A stretch of 42,608 nucleotides of DNA from an uncultured Eubacteriales bacterium (GCA_905205195.1 CAJLCS010000007.1:1-42608), one strand, 5' to 3'; positions 8,415 to 16,307 are shown, counted from the stretch's first letter. Notes: generated by a model not told the origin, from the sequence alone. Translations and numbers: made by a program.

Positions 8415-8432
8415 CTATTTTTTCCCGGCAGC

Positions 8433-8461
8433 TTGACTTTTCGGGGGCATCCCGCTAGAAT
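8433..8461 (+). promoter_or_regulatory. Promoter of the SGNH hydrolase gene
   Basis: TTGACT (8433-8438), a 17-bp spacer, and TAGAAT (8456-8461), 35 bases before the ATG. It lies back-to-back with the hprK promoter. Confidence 0.8.
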
Positions 8462-8496
8462 AACCCTGATTTGATCCGTGCAAAGGAGGAGATACC

Positions 8497-9219
8497 ATGC
8501 ACATTACGGAAAAACTGAGCCGGAAGCAGGCGGATCTTTACGGTGCCGAACCGGTGACCATCGCTTTTCTCGGCGACAGCGTTACCCAGGGCTGCTTTGA
8601 AATCTACCGCAACGGCCCCAACTCCTGCGAAACCTATTTTGAGCCCCAGCACGCCTATTCCGCCCGTCTGCGGGAAATGCTGGCCGTTCTCTACCCCAGC
8701 GTTCAGGTGAACATCATCAACAGCGGCATCAGCGGCGACAACGCCCCCAACGGCCTGCGCCGCCTGGAGCGGGACGTGCTGCGCTATCATCCCGATCTGG
8801 TGGTCGTAAGCTACGGCCTCAATGACAGCGGCCGGGGCAACGCGGGCATTGCGGACTATGCCGCCGCGCTGGACGGCATTTTCGCCGCGCTGGAAAGCGC
8901 CGGAATCGAGTCCATTTTCCTGACGGAGAACATGATGAATACCCACGTCAGCGTTCACACCACAGATCCCTTCTTCGTCGGTCTGGCGGAAAACTTAGCA
9001 AGCATCCAGAATTCCGGCCTGCTGGACCGGTATTTTGAAGCCGGGAAGCAGGCGGCTGCCGCCCATGGCGCCCGCATCTGCGACTGCTACGCTAAATGGA
9101 AGCGCCTTGCCGCCGGCGGCGTGGACGTCACCGAGCTACTGGCCAACAAGGTCAACCACCCCACCCGGGAAATGGTGTATCTCTTCGCTGTCAGCCTGCT
9201 GGAAACCATGTTCAGCTGA
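8497..9219 (+). CDS. SGNH/GDSL-type hydrolase (cytoplasmic)
   Basis: 240 residues with no signal peptide. Block I is IAFLGDSVTQG with nucleophile Ser28; the oxyanion residues are in NSGISGDNAPNG and SYGLND. The C-terminal VNHPTRE supplies the catalytic His in the NHP form used by one branch of SGNH esterases. Members remove acyl groups from sugars, lipids or peptides; the substrate cannot be read from sequence. ATG follows AAAGGAGG. Monocistronic, with its own promoter and terminator. Confidence 0.85.
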   Translation: MHITEKLSRKQADLYGAEPVTIAFLGDSVTQGCFEIYRNGPNSCETYFEPQHAYSARLREMLAVLYPSVQVNIINSGISGDNAPNGLRRLERDVLRYHPDLVVVSYGLNDSGRGNAGIADYAAALDGIFAALESAGIESIFLTENMMNTHVSVHTTDPFFVGLAENLASIQNSGLLDRYFEAGKQAAAAHGARICDCYAKWKRLAAGGVDVTELLANKVNHPTREMVYLFAVSLLETMFS

Positions 9220-9254
9220 GGATCGCTGCGCGTTACCGGGATCATCCGTAAACC

Positions 9255-9296
9255 AAGCCGCGCATTCTTTCCGGCGGAAAGAATGCGCGGCTTTTC
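9255..9296. terminator. Bidirectional terminator, 18-bp perfect stem
   Basis: 9255-9272 pairs with 9276-9293 without mismatch, followed by TTTT. It separates the SGNH hydrolase gene from the convergent glycerophosphodiesterase gene. Confidence 0.9.
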
Positions 9297-9299
9297 GCG

Positions 9300-10022
9300 T
9301 TATTCCAGAATGTTGCTGGTGATATAGTCCACGCCGCAGTCGGCCATCCGGGCCGCGTCCTCTACGGTGTCCACCGTCCAGACGTTGACGGTGATCCCCG
9401 CCGCGTGGCAGGCCGCCACCACTTCTTTGGTGGCCGCGCCGAAGTGAAGATCCAGATCCATGCCGTGGGCCTTCAGCTTCTCGATCAGCGCCGCGTCGCA
9501 GGACGTGGTCAGAAACTGGACCGGCTGCTCCGGATGGAACCGACGCAGGAACACCAGATTCTGAAAATCAAAGGAAATGAAGATGATGTGCGCCAGCCAG
9601 CCGCTTTCCTCGGCAATCCGGCAGATTTCGCCGATATCCGCCTCGGCCATGGGATTTTTCAGCTCCAGCACGGCGGTTTTTTCGTAGTGGCGGCAAATGC
9701 CCAGGTACTCCGCCAGATTGGGAATCCGGATGTCCGTCCGGCCCTTGACGCCGTCGGTCTGCTTGAGCAGCAGCCCCCGGAGGGTGTCGTAGGTGGACTG
9801 CTCCACCGCCAGATCGTCCATGGCCACCCGGCCGGTGCGGTCGTCGTGGATGATGACGAATTTGCCGTCCACCGTCCGATGGACGTCGGTTTCGATGCCG
9901 ACATAGCTCCGGTTTCCGGCCGCCACGAAGGCGGCGTTGGTGTTTTCGGTTTCCAGTCCGCTGACGCCCCGATGGGCCACCATGCCCGGCTTATGGGGAT
10001 GGGTAAACGCGATGGTATTCAT
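9300..10022 (-). CDS. Glycerophosphodiester phosphodiesterase (GDPD, UgpQ/GlpQ-like, cytoplasmic)
   Basis: Hydrolyses glycerophosphodiesters to sn-glycerol-3-phosphate and an alcohol. The 240-residue TIM barrel shows the GDPD signature: VAHRGVSGLETENT (active-site HR and E/N), IETDVHRTVDGKFVIIHDD (metal-binding E and D and second His), LELKNP in mid-barrel, and VNVWTVDTVEDA and DYITSN at the end. No signal peptide, so it acts inside the cell. It is the last gene of the GlpP-GlpA-FAD-DUF1667 run, 13 bases after DUF1667. This places it as a source of glycerol-3-phosphate for the dehydrogenase upstream. Confidence 0.93.
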   Translation of the reverse strand: MNTIAFTHPHKPGMVAHRGVSGLETENTNAAFVAAGNRSYVGIETDVHRTVDGKFVIIHDDRTGRVAMDDLAVEQSTYDTLRGLLLKQTDGVKGRTDIRIPNLAEYLGICRHYEKTAVLELKNPMAEADIGEICRIAEESGWLAHIIFISFDFQNLVFLRRFHPEQPVQFLTTSCDAALIEKLKAHGMDLDLHFGAATKEVVAACHAAGITVNVWTVDTVEDAARMADCGVDYITSNILE

Positions 10023-10035
10023 TCCGATCTTCCTT

Positions 10036-10383
10036 TCATTTCACGTTTTTGGTTGCAATGATCTCGGTGCCGAAGACGTTTTCCGCCAGCACGTCGCCGA
10101 TCTGCACCGGCGCGGCAGCGTGAAGGCTCCGGATCACCGCCATCACATCAAACAGATGTTCCTTGGGCACCGGCGCGGCGGTTTTCACGCTGACCATGGT
10201 GTCTTTCCGGTTGGTGACGCGGACGGTTGACGTCACGGTCCGCACCGGATGGGTGCATTCCTCCACGGCGTACTTGGCGCCCTTGGGACAGGTATTGCCG
10301 GTGACGGTCAGCCCCGCGACGGTGGATTCCACCGTCAGGCTGCATCCCCGGGGGCAGATAATACAGGTTAATTGCCGTTTCAT
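10036..10383 (-). CDS. DUF1667 protein of the GlpA-like dehydrogenase system
   Basis: 115 residues with CxxCxxxC at positions 7, 10 and 14 (TCIICPRGCSL) and CPKG at Cys32, a pattern like a small iron-sulfur or metal site. DUF1667 genes regularly follow a GlpA-type and a second FAD oxidoreductase gene in clostridia. The protein is therefore presumed to be the third, electron-transferring subunit, a functional stand-in for GlpC. Its ATG overlaps the stop of the preceding gene (ATGA) and has GGAGGAAT before it. Biochemical role unproven. Confidence 0.88.
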   Translation of the reverse strand: MKRQLTCIICPRGCSLTVESTVAGLTVTGNTCPKGAKYAVEECTHPVRTVTSTVRVTNRKDTMVSVKTAAPVPKEHLFDVMAVIRSLHAAAPVQIGDVLAENVFGTEIIATKNVK

Positions 10384-11630
10384 GCCAATTCCTCCAATTC
10401 CACCGTCAGATCCGTCCGGGCCTGCGCCAGCGCCGCCTGGGGGATGTTGATCCGGACCATTTCGCCCGGCACCGCCCGGGGGCAGGTCAGCCTGGCCAGC
10501 ACCAGCTCACCGCTGCGGACCGTAAAGCGCACCTTGCCGAAGGGCGCCGCCACCCGCAGGAACAGCGCCACGTCCTCCCCACCGTCGGCGTGGACCGTCT
10601 GGGGCAGCACATACCGGACGCCGCTGCCCGCCTTGGCTGCAAGGGTCCGGCTGCCGGTCAGGGCGCCCAACACAAACGACGCGGCGCCGGCACCGGCAAT
10701 TTCCGCCTCGTCGGAGACGTAATCCACCAGGTCGTGGACCTGCAGCACGTTGCCGCAGGCGAAAATGCCGGGGACCCGGGTCTGCCGGTGCTCGTCCACC
10801 AGCGCGCCGTTGGTCACGGGATCCATGGGGATCCCGGTGCCCCGGGTCAGCTCGTTTTCCGGAATCAGGCCCACGGACAGCAGCAGCGTATCGCAGGGGA
10901 TGTACCGCTTTGTTTCCTCGATGATCGCCCGGTGTTCGTCCACCTGGGCTATGGTGACGCCCTCCACCCGGTCGGTGCCGTGGATTTCCGCCACGGTGGT
11001 GCTCAGGTACAGGGGGATGCCGAAATCCTCCAGGCACTGGACGATGTTCCGGGTCAGGCCGCCGGAATACGGCATGATTTCGCACACCGCTTCCACCTTG
11101 GCCCCCTCCAGCGACAGCCGCCGGGCCATAATCAGGCCGATATCGCCGGAACCGAGGATCACCACCCGTCTGCCCACGGTATAGCCCATACAGTTCATCA
11201 GCTTCTGGGCGGTTCCGGCGCTGTAAACGCCTGCCGGACGGGTGCCGCAGATGTTCAGGGCGCCCCGGCTCCGCTCCCGGCAGCCCATGGCCAGCACCAC
11301 GGCTCCGGCCCGGATGGTCAGCATGCCGCTGCGGCACTGGACCGTCACAATCCGGTCCGGCGTCAGGCCCACCACCGTGCTGTCGGTGTACACCCGGATA
11401 CCCCGGCGCGCCACCTCCTGCCGGTAAACGTCGGCATATTCCGGCCCCGTCAGCTCCCGGCCCAGCTTGTGCAGGCCGAAGCCGCTGTGGATGCACTGGC
11501 GAAGAATGCCGCCCGGCTCCGGCTCCCGGTCCAGAATCACCACGTCCCGGACGCCCCGGTCATAGGCCGCAATTGCCGCCGCCATTCCGGCGGGGCCACC
11601 GCCGATCACTACAATCTGATGCTCCAGCAT
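10380..11630 (-). CDS. FAD-dependent pyridine nucleotide-disulfide-type oxidoreductase (second subunit of a GlpA-like system)
   Basis: 416 residues with an N-terminal FAD Rossmann motif (VVIGGGPAGMAAAIAA), CIHSGFG close to the flavin, an internal NAD-binding motif (VVILGSGDIGLIMARR) and a C-terminal FAD motif (GIFACGNVLQVHDLVDYV). No redox-active CxxxxC disulfide is seen. In related operons it sits between the GlpA-like protein and DUF1667 and probably passes electrons from glycerol-3-phosphate to NAD(P) or another carrier. ATG follows TAAGGAGG, 12 bases after glpA. It overlaps the DUF1667 gene by four bases. Confidence 0.88.
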   Translation of the reverse strand: MLEHQIVVIGGGPAGMAAAIAAYDRGVRDVVILDREPEPGGILRQCIHSGFGLHKLGRELTGPEYADVYRQEVARRGIRVYTDSTVVGLTPDRIVTVQCRSGMLTIRAGAVVLAMGCRERSRGALNICGTRPAGVYSAGTAQKLMNCMGYTVGRRVVILGSGDIGLIMARRLSLEGAKVEAVCEIMPYSGGLTRNIVQCLEDFGIPLYLSTTVAEIHGTDRVEGVTIAQVDEHRAIIEETKRYIPCDTLLLSVGLIPENELTRGTGIPMDPVTNGALVDEHRQTRVPGIFACGNVLQVHDLVDYVSDEAEIAGAGAASFVLGALTGSRTLAAKAGSGVRYVLPQTVHADGGEDVALFLRVAAPFGKVRFTVRSGELVLARLTCPRAVPGEMVRINIPQAALAQARTDLTVELEELA

Positions 11631-11642
11631 GACGATTCCTCC

Positions 11643-13076
11643 TTACAGCCGCCCCGTCAGGGGACGGGACGCGCCGCCTTTTTTCGTGACTTCTTCCATG
11701 GGAATGCCGTTTTCCTCCGCCAGCAGCTCCATCACGGAGGGCATACAGAAGCCGCCCTGACAGCGGCCCATTCCGGCCCGTGTCCGCCGCTTGACGCCGT
11801 CAATATCATGGGCCGGCGGATTGCGGCGGATGGCATCCCGGATTTCTCCTTCGCTGACACCCTCGCAGCGGCAGATGATCTTGCCGTAGTCCGGATGGGC
11901 CTGAATGTAGGCGTTCTTTTCCTCCGTGGTCATGGCCCGGAAGGCGTGGGGATCCGGCCGGGTGCCGTCCCAGTCCGGGTTGGGCGCCAACGCAAGGCCC
12001 ATTTCCTTCAGCACGTCAGCCGCGTATTCCGCAATGGCCACGCAGGAGGTCAGGCCCGGCGAGTCAATGGCCGTCACGTTCAGAAACCGGGGCGCGTTCT
12101 TCCCCGGGCGGATGAGAAAATCGCCCCCCGCCTCCGAAGCCCGGACGCCGGTAAAGGACGTAATCACCTGCCGGAAGGATACGCTGGGCACGCTCTTGCC
12201 CGCCAGATGCATGACGGTGGCCAGCCCCGCCGGGGTGGTTTCCTTGCTATCCGGCGTGGGAACGTGCACGGCGGTGGGGCCGGTAAGCAGATTGCCGTCT
12301 ACCGTGGGGGTGACCAGAATGCCCTTGCCCTCTTTGGTGGGCACCTGAAAAATCGTATGGTGGACCCGTCCGCCCTCCGTCTTGTCCAGCAGCAGGTATT
12401 CCCCTGCCCGGGGCTGAATCCGGAAGGAATCGTCTCCGGCCAGGACGGAAATCCGGTCTCCGTAGCCGCCGGCGCAGTTCACCAGATACCGGCAGGACAC
12501 CGTCTCCCCGGCGGCGGAGGTCACGGTGTAGCCGTCGTTCTCCGCCGTCAGGCCGGTCACTTCAAAATTGGTTTTCAGCACCGCGCCGTTGTCCATGGCA
12601 TTGCCGACGGCGGCGACGGTCAGCTCATAGGGACAGATGATTCCGGCGTTGGTCACGTTCAGCACCAGCGTCACCGCCGGCGACAGATTCGGCTCCAGTG
12701 CCCGGGCCTCGTCGCCGGTCAGCAGCTCCATGCCGGGTACGCCGTTTTCCAGCCCCCGGCGGTACAGCGCATGGATGGCCGGTTCCTCCTCCGGCCCGAA
12801 GGCGCAGACAAAGGAACCGTTGCGCTTGCAGGGCACATGGAGCGCCTCCGCCGTCTCGAACAGCTTTTCCACGCCTTCCACGTTCAGCTTTGCCTTCAGC
12901 GTTCCCGGCTCCGGGTCAAAGCCGCCGTGGACAATGCCGCTGTTGGCCTTGGACGCGCCGCAGGCCACATCGTTTTCCCGCTCCAGCAGGCACACCGACA
13001 GGCGGTACCTTGTCAGCTCCCGGGCCAGCATTCCGCCGATGACACCGGCGCCCACGATTGCAACATCGTAATTCAT
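11643..13076 (-). CDS. GlpA-like anaerobic glycerol-3-phosphate dehydrogenase with BFD-like [2Fe-2S] C-terminus
   Basis: A DAO-family flavoprotein of 477 residues. The FAD motif is VAIVGAGVIGGMLAREL near residue 5, followed by ASKANSGIVHGGFD; the C-terminal domain has IICRCEG and GRCQGGFC, the four-Cys pattern of a bacterioferredoxin-type [2Fe-2S] domain. Predicted to oxidise glycerol-3-phosphate to dihydroxyacetone phosphate. The start at 13076 (MNYDVAI) is chosen for its AAGGAGA ribosome site; the open frame extends upstream through a terminator structure and is not used. Co-regulation by the upstream GlpP is indicated by that structure. Confidence 0.9.
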   Translation of the reverse strand: MNYDVAIVGAGVIGGMLARELTRYRLSVCLLERENDVACGASKANSGIVHGGFDPEPGTLKAKLNVEGVEKLFETAEALHVPCKRNGSFVCAFGPEEEPAIHALYRRGLENGVPGMELLTGDEARALEPNLSPAVTLVLNVTNAGIICPYELTVAAVGNAMDNGAVLKTNFEVTGLTAENDGYTVTSAAGETVSCRYLVNCAGGYGDRISVLAGDDSFRIQPRAGEYLLLDKTEGGRVHHTIFQVPTKEGKGILVTPTVDGNLLTGPTAVHVPTPDSKETTPAGLATVMHLAGKSVPSVSFRQVITSFTGVRASEAGGDFLIRPGKNAPRFLNVTAIDSPGLTSCVAIAEYAADVLKEMGLALAPNPDWDGTRPDPHAFRAMTTEEKNAYIQAHPDYGKIICRCEGVSEGEIRDAIRRNPPAHDIDGVKRRTRAGMGRCQGGFCMPSVMELLAEENGIPMEEVTKKGGASRPLTGRL

Positions 13077-13091
13077 AACATTCTCCTTATC

Positions 13092-13166
13092 AAAAAAGAG
13101 AAACGAAGACGCACGGCACACCGGACGGGTCTCCCCCTCCGGATCCTGCCGCGCCCTCCGTTTCTC
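13092..13166 (-). terminator. Large structured terminator/attenuator between glpP and glpA
   Basis: On the minus strand four stacked helices form one long hairpin. The outer helix GAGAAACG/CGTTTCTC pairs 13159-13166 with 13098-13105; the next, GCGCGGCA/TGCCGTGC, 13147-13154 with 13111-13118; then TCCGG-type 13138-13142 with 13121-13125; and a GGG/CCC tip. Six T residues (13097-13092) follow immediately, then the glpA ribosome site. It has the form of a regulated intrinsic terminator. That GlpP relieves it is an inference. Confidence 0.8.
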
Positions 13167-13202
13167 CAACTCTCCACAGAAAAGCGCGTAATTTGATTGA
13201 AT

Positions 13203-13763
13203 TTAACTGTACCACAGCGTCTGAGCGCTGGTGGAAACCGCCGCCGCGCCGCAGCGCAGGGCCTCCGTGACCTCTGCCTTGGTCTCCACCAGACCGCCGG
13301 CAATCAGCGGAATACCGCAGCCGGAAAACCGCCGGATCAGCTTGCCCACGACACCGGGCATCAGCTCCATCAGGTCCGGCGCCGAGGACGCCAGCACCTC
13401 CCCGATGCTGTCCACGCCCTGGGAATCCAGTGCGAAGAACCGCTGCACCGTCATCAGGCCGCATTCCTTGCCGAACCGGATCAGCTGGGCACGGGTGCTG
13501 ATGATACCGTCGGCGCCGCAGCGGGCCAGAAATTCCATGCCCGCCTTGTCCCGGCCGATCCCGGCGGCCAGATCCAAATGAATCAGCAGCCGTTTCCCCG
13601 CCGCATGGGCCTGGGCCACCTGCTCCGCCACGGTCAGGACATTGGCCTTCAAATGAAACAGCAGCTCACAGGGCGATGCCAGCGCCGCCGCCCAGTTGCC
13701 GTCATGCACGGCGGCAATCACCGGGCTGCAGGCCAGCAGGTCCGTCAGCTCTCCCTCCGTCAA
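13203..13763 (-). CDS. glpP: Glycerol-3-phosphate-responsive antiterminator GlpP
   Basis: In Bacillus GlpP binds leader mRNA of glp genes when glycerol-3-phosphate is present and prevents termination. This 186-residue TIM-barrel protein carries the family blocks PVIAAVHD, LLIHLDLAAG, DGIISTR, LMTVQRFFALDS, PDLMELMPG and PLIAGGLVETKAEV. The start is a TTG at 13763 with GGAGG eight bases before it; an upstream in-frame TTG at 13793 lies inside the leader terminator and has no ribosome site. It is first in the operon and its own leader holds a terminator, suggesting autoregulation. Confidence 0.9.
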   Translation of the reverse strand: MTEGELTDLLACSPVIAAVHDGNWAAALASPCELLFHLKANVLTVAEQVAQAHAAGKRLLIHLDLAAGIGRDKAGMEFLARCGADGIISTRAQLIRFGKECGLMTVQRFFALDSQGVDSIGEVLASSAPDLMELMPGVVGKLIRRFSGCGIPLIAGGLVETKAEVTEALRCGAAAVSTSAQTLWYS

Positions 13764-13780
13764 ACGCCTCGCCTCCAAAC

Positions 13781-13820
13781 AAAAAAGATACAAAAGTCCC
13801 TGACCGGAATCTTTTGTATC
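13781..13820 (-). terminator. Leader terminator (attenuator) upstream of glpP
   Basis: Minus strand: GATACAAAAG (13811-13820) pairs with CTTTTGTATC (13787-13796), followed by TTTTTT (13786-13781). The glpP ribosome site comes directly after the T-run. Promoter, short leader, terminator, then ribosome site is the arrangement of an antitermination-controlled operon. Confidence 0.85.
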
Positions 13821-13837
13821 TCCAATACTCTGTGTTT

Positions 13838-13866
13838 ATTATACCCGATCCGACGGAAAATGTCAA
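13838..13866 (-). promoter_or_regulatory. Consensus promoter of the glpP-glpA operon
   Basis: Minus strand TTGACA (13861-13866), a 17-bp spacer, TATAAT (13838-13843), exact consensus. The leader terminator begins about 18 bases after the -10. Confidence 0.92.
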
Positions 13867-13876
13867 GGTTTTTCTC

Positions 13877-13906
13877 AAAAGCCGCCGGGCAATTCGCCCG
13901 GCGGCT
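13877..13906 (-). terminator. Terminator behind the acetyltransferase remnant
   Basis: AGCCGCCGGGC (13896-13906 on minus) pairs with 13880-13890 across a 5-base loop, followed by TTTT on the minus strand. It ends just before the -35 of the glp promoter. Confidence 0.75.
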
Positions 13907-13911
13907 GGTTT

Positions 13912-14285
13912 TCAGTCTTCCGCCAGCTCCGGCGGGATTTTCCGGTCCCGGAAGTAAACCTCCCGGTCCTTGGGGCCGATCATGGTGCGGTCGCCCACAT
14001 AGATGTGGGTATCGTCCACCACGGTCAGGTTGAAATTCGCATAGACGTGATTGCCGAAATGCACATGGCGGCCGCCCCAGTTGGCGTGAAACGGCGGCTC
14101 GATGTAGCATCCTTCCCCCAGCTCCGCCAGCATCTCGCCCAGCAGCGCCATGCGGCGCTTCATCTCCGTGGGGCGGGTCTGATTGAAGTCATAGAGCCGG
14201 GTCCAGGCACTGCCGCTGCTATGCCGTCGTTTCGTCGTTTTCGGGGTCGTAAAGCTGTCCGCTGTGCAGTGCATCCAGAAGGGCT
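13912..14285 (-). pseudogene. Decayed maltose/galactoside O-acetyltransferase gene
   Basis: A left-handed beta-helix (hexapeptide) acetyltransferase remnant. The N-terminal stretch ALLDALHSGQLYDPEND has no start codon. It runs into an in-frame TAG (14219-14221) and an extra C before the next homologous block RLYDFNQTRPTEMKRR. The helix part FHANWGGRHVHFGNHVY...RTMIGPK then jumps straight to a C-terminal end, DREVYFRDRKIPPEL. About 60 residues with the acceptor-site region are therefore missing. It abuts the stop of the intact paralogue upstream and is probably an old tandem copy. Confidence 0.8.
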
Positions 14286-14288
14286 ATC

Positions 14289-14942
14289 TCAGCCCCACTC
14301 CTCCGGCGGAATGACCCGGTTGTCCCCCAGAATCTCCGGTTTTTTCGCCATGCTGTCGGCCTGAGTCAACGTCCGGATCACCCGGCAGGGGTTTCCGGCG
14401 GCAAAGCTGTTGGCCGGGATGTCCTTCACCACTACGCTGCCCGCACCGATGACGCAGTTGTCTCCCACGGTCACACCGGGAAGCACCACCACATTGGCAC
14501 CGAACCAGCAGTCGTTGCCGATGGTCACAGGCTTTGCATAGCACATCCGTACCTTTTCGCCCTTTTCGTTGTACATCAGCCGCCGCTCGTCCGGCAGCAT
14601 GGGATGCACCGGCGTCACGATGGAGCAATTGGGGCCGAAGGCCACCCGGTCCCCGATGGTCACCGCCGCATCGTCCTGCACGGTGAAGTTGAAATTGGCA
14701 AAAAGCTTCTCGCCGATGTGGGTGTGGATGCCGTAGTGGAAGTACACCGGCCCCTGCACAAACGAACCGGCGCCGAGAGAGCCGACCATCTGCTTCAGAA
14801 TGGCCTGCCGCTTCTCGGTTTCGTCCTCATAGGTGGCGTTATAGTCGTTATTCAGGTTATGGGTCCGCAGCTTGATGGCTTTCAGCGTCGAATCGGTGGG
14901 ATTAAACAGCGTCCCGGCTTTGATTTTTTCTTCTTCGGTCAT
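14289..14942 (-). CDS. Sugar O-acetyltransferase (maltose/galactoside acetyltransferase family)
   Basis: Transfers acetyl from acetyl-CoA to a sugar hydroxyl. 217 residues: an N-terminal Mac domain (KIKAGTLFNPTD...LNNDYNAT) and a hexapeptide beta-helix (GPVYFHYGIHTHIGEKLFANFNFTV). The catalytic His lies in TPVHPMLPDERR, and coils such as IGNDCWFGANVVVLPGVTVGDNCVIGAGSVV follow. The C-terminus is about 25 residues longer than usual. The start at 14942 follows AAAGGAGGAGC; the earlier in-frame ATGs have no ribosome site. Physiological substrate unknown. Confidence 0.9.
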   Translation of the reverse strand: MTEEEKIKAGTLFNPTDSTLKAIKLRTHNLNNDYNATYEDETEKRQAILKQMVGSLGAGSFVQGPVYFHYGIHTHIGEKLFANFNFTVQDDAAVTIGDRVAFGPNCSIVTPVHPMLPDERRLMYNEKGEKVRMCYAKPVTIGNDCWFGANVVVLPGVTVGDNCVIGAGSVVVKDIPANSFAAGNPCRVIRTLTQADSMAKKPEILGDNRVIPPEEWG

Positions 14943-14982
14943 TGCCTGCTCCTCCTTTGCATCACGGTCTGTGAGCTTGTTC

Positions 14983-15011
14983 ATTATAGGAAATCCGGCG
15001 GCATTTTGCAA
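14983..15011 (-). promoter_or_regulatory. Promoter of the acetyltransferase gene
   Basis: Minus strand TTGCAA (15006-15011), a 17-bp spacer, and TATAAT (14983-14988). Confidence 0.8.
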
Positions 15012-15032
15012 GTCCGTTTCGGACTTTTCCCG

Positions 15033-16277
15033 TTATTTCTCCGTCAGCCCCAGACGCCGGGCGCCGTAGAGATAAAACAGCATACAACTGGAATACCATT
15101 CGGAGCTGTCCGACGGTTCCCCCGTGACGGGATCCAGCTCCTGACCGAATTTCAGCGTCTCATAATGGTCCGTCCAGGCCCGGAGCCAACATTCGCACAG
15201 CCGGTCCAGCTGGGCGCTCATGCCGTAATCGTCCATCCACAGCGTGCAGCGCAGCGCCGTCAGCGCCTGACTGAAGTAGCCCCAGCAGTTGCGGGGCGTG
15301 CGCTTACGCCAGTTGGGGTCCGCCATGGACATGGACGGATAGGGATAAGGGGACGCAAATTCCTTCGGATTTTCCAGATACCGACGGCGAATCTCCCCGA
15401 TCAGCGCCCCATCCTCCCGGGGATCCAGAACGTGCTCCTGAAACAGGGTAAACACCGTGCAGCTGCGATACCGCCGCTGGCAGCCCTGCTTGTCCACGTC
15501 GTAGAAGAAGGCGTCATCCCGGTTCAGGCACAACGCAAACAGCCGCTGCTTCAGCGCTGCGGCCGATGCGCGCCAGCGGTCCGCTTCCGCTGGTTGTCCC
15601 AGCTGCTCCGCCATGTCGGCCAGCGTCCGCTCCGTGGCGTACAAATTGGCGCTCAAGTCCACGGCGATCATGGGCGTGATGCCATCCTCCGGCGGCAGCA
15701 CCGCCGCATTCTGGACCTTGCCGTCCACACGGTAGTTGTCCGGGCAGGAAATGCCCTCCAGGCGGCCGCTGTTGTCGTGGCCGGTGTCGTAGCCGCAGAA
15801 CACCTCTGGCAGCCCCAGTCCCCGGGTCATCCGGTATTTGCGGATCCAGCCGTCCCAGGCACAGCCGGACCGGTACATCCGCTCCAGCAGCTGCGGGTCC
15901 TGCTCCGTCCGGCAGACCATGGCGCACAGACGCAGGAAGCTGACGCATTCCTGGGTCTGCCAGTAACCCACCAGCTCGGGCTGTCCTGCCGGGAACCGGC
16001 CCGGGTCCCAGATGTAGCAGGGATACTGGCCCTCCGGCGTCTGCAAATTCAGAAACAGCTCCACGGTGTTCCGGGCCAGGTCCTTTCGCTCCGGGAACAG
16101 CGACGCGTACATGACACTGTCGTAAACGTGCTCCAGCCAGACGCCGGGGTATTGCTCGGAAATCAGCAGCAGCGGCTTTTCCATTCCCTGAAAGCAGCCG
16201 ATGTGCTTTTCCCGCAGCCGGTCCGCCACCTGATCGCACAGGGCGCGGATCCGGGCGATTTCGTGTTCAGAAAACAT
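15033..16277 (-). CDS. (alpha/alpha)6-barrel glycoside hydrolase (MGH1/GH63-like)
   Basis: 414 residues, no signal peptide. The order of motifs matches six-hairpin glycosidases of the GH63/GH37 clan: EHVYDSVMYASLF, ELVGYWQTQECVSFL, GYDTGHDNSGR (compare the ESGMDNSPR-like acid site), MIAVDLSANLY, then TPRNCWGYFSQALTAL and LKFGQELDPVTGEPSDSSEWYSS. The substrate is probably a small alpha-glucoside or glucosylglycerate/mannosylglycerate-type compound, but this is not provable here. The start at 16277 follows AGGAGG; the ATG at 16295 is not supported. Divergent from the HAD phosphatase. Confidence 0.75.
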   Translation of the reverse strand: MFSEHEIARIRALCDQVADRLREKHIGCFQGMEKPLLLISEQYPGVWLEHVYDSVMYASLFPERKDLARNTVELFLNLQTPEGQYPCYIWDPGRFPAGQPELVGYWQTQECVSFLRLCAMVCRTEQDPQLLERMYRSGCAWDGWIRKYRMTRGLGLPEVFCGYDTGHDNSGRLEGISCPDNYRVDGKVQNAAVLPPEDGITPMIAVDLSANLYATERTLADMAEQLGQPAEADRWRASAAALKQRLFALCLNRDDAFFYDVDKQGCQRRYRSCTVFTLFQEHVLDPREDGALIGEIRRRYLENPKEFASPYPYPSMSMADPNWRKRTPRNCWGYFSQALTALRCTLWMDDYGMSAQLDRLCECWLRAWTDHYETLKFGQELDPVTGEPSDSSEWYSSCMLFYLYGARRLGLTEK

Positions 16278-16307
16278 GATACGTCCTCCTATCATTCCGA
16301 TAGAGGC

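Noticed and set aside
10590..13196. An 868-codon plus-strand open frame across the glp operon
   Set aside because: It is antisense to two clear flavoproteins, has no ribosome site and matches no family.
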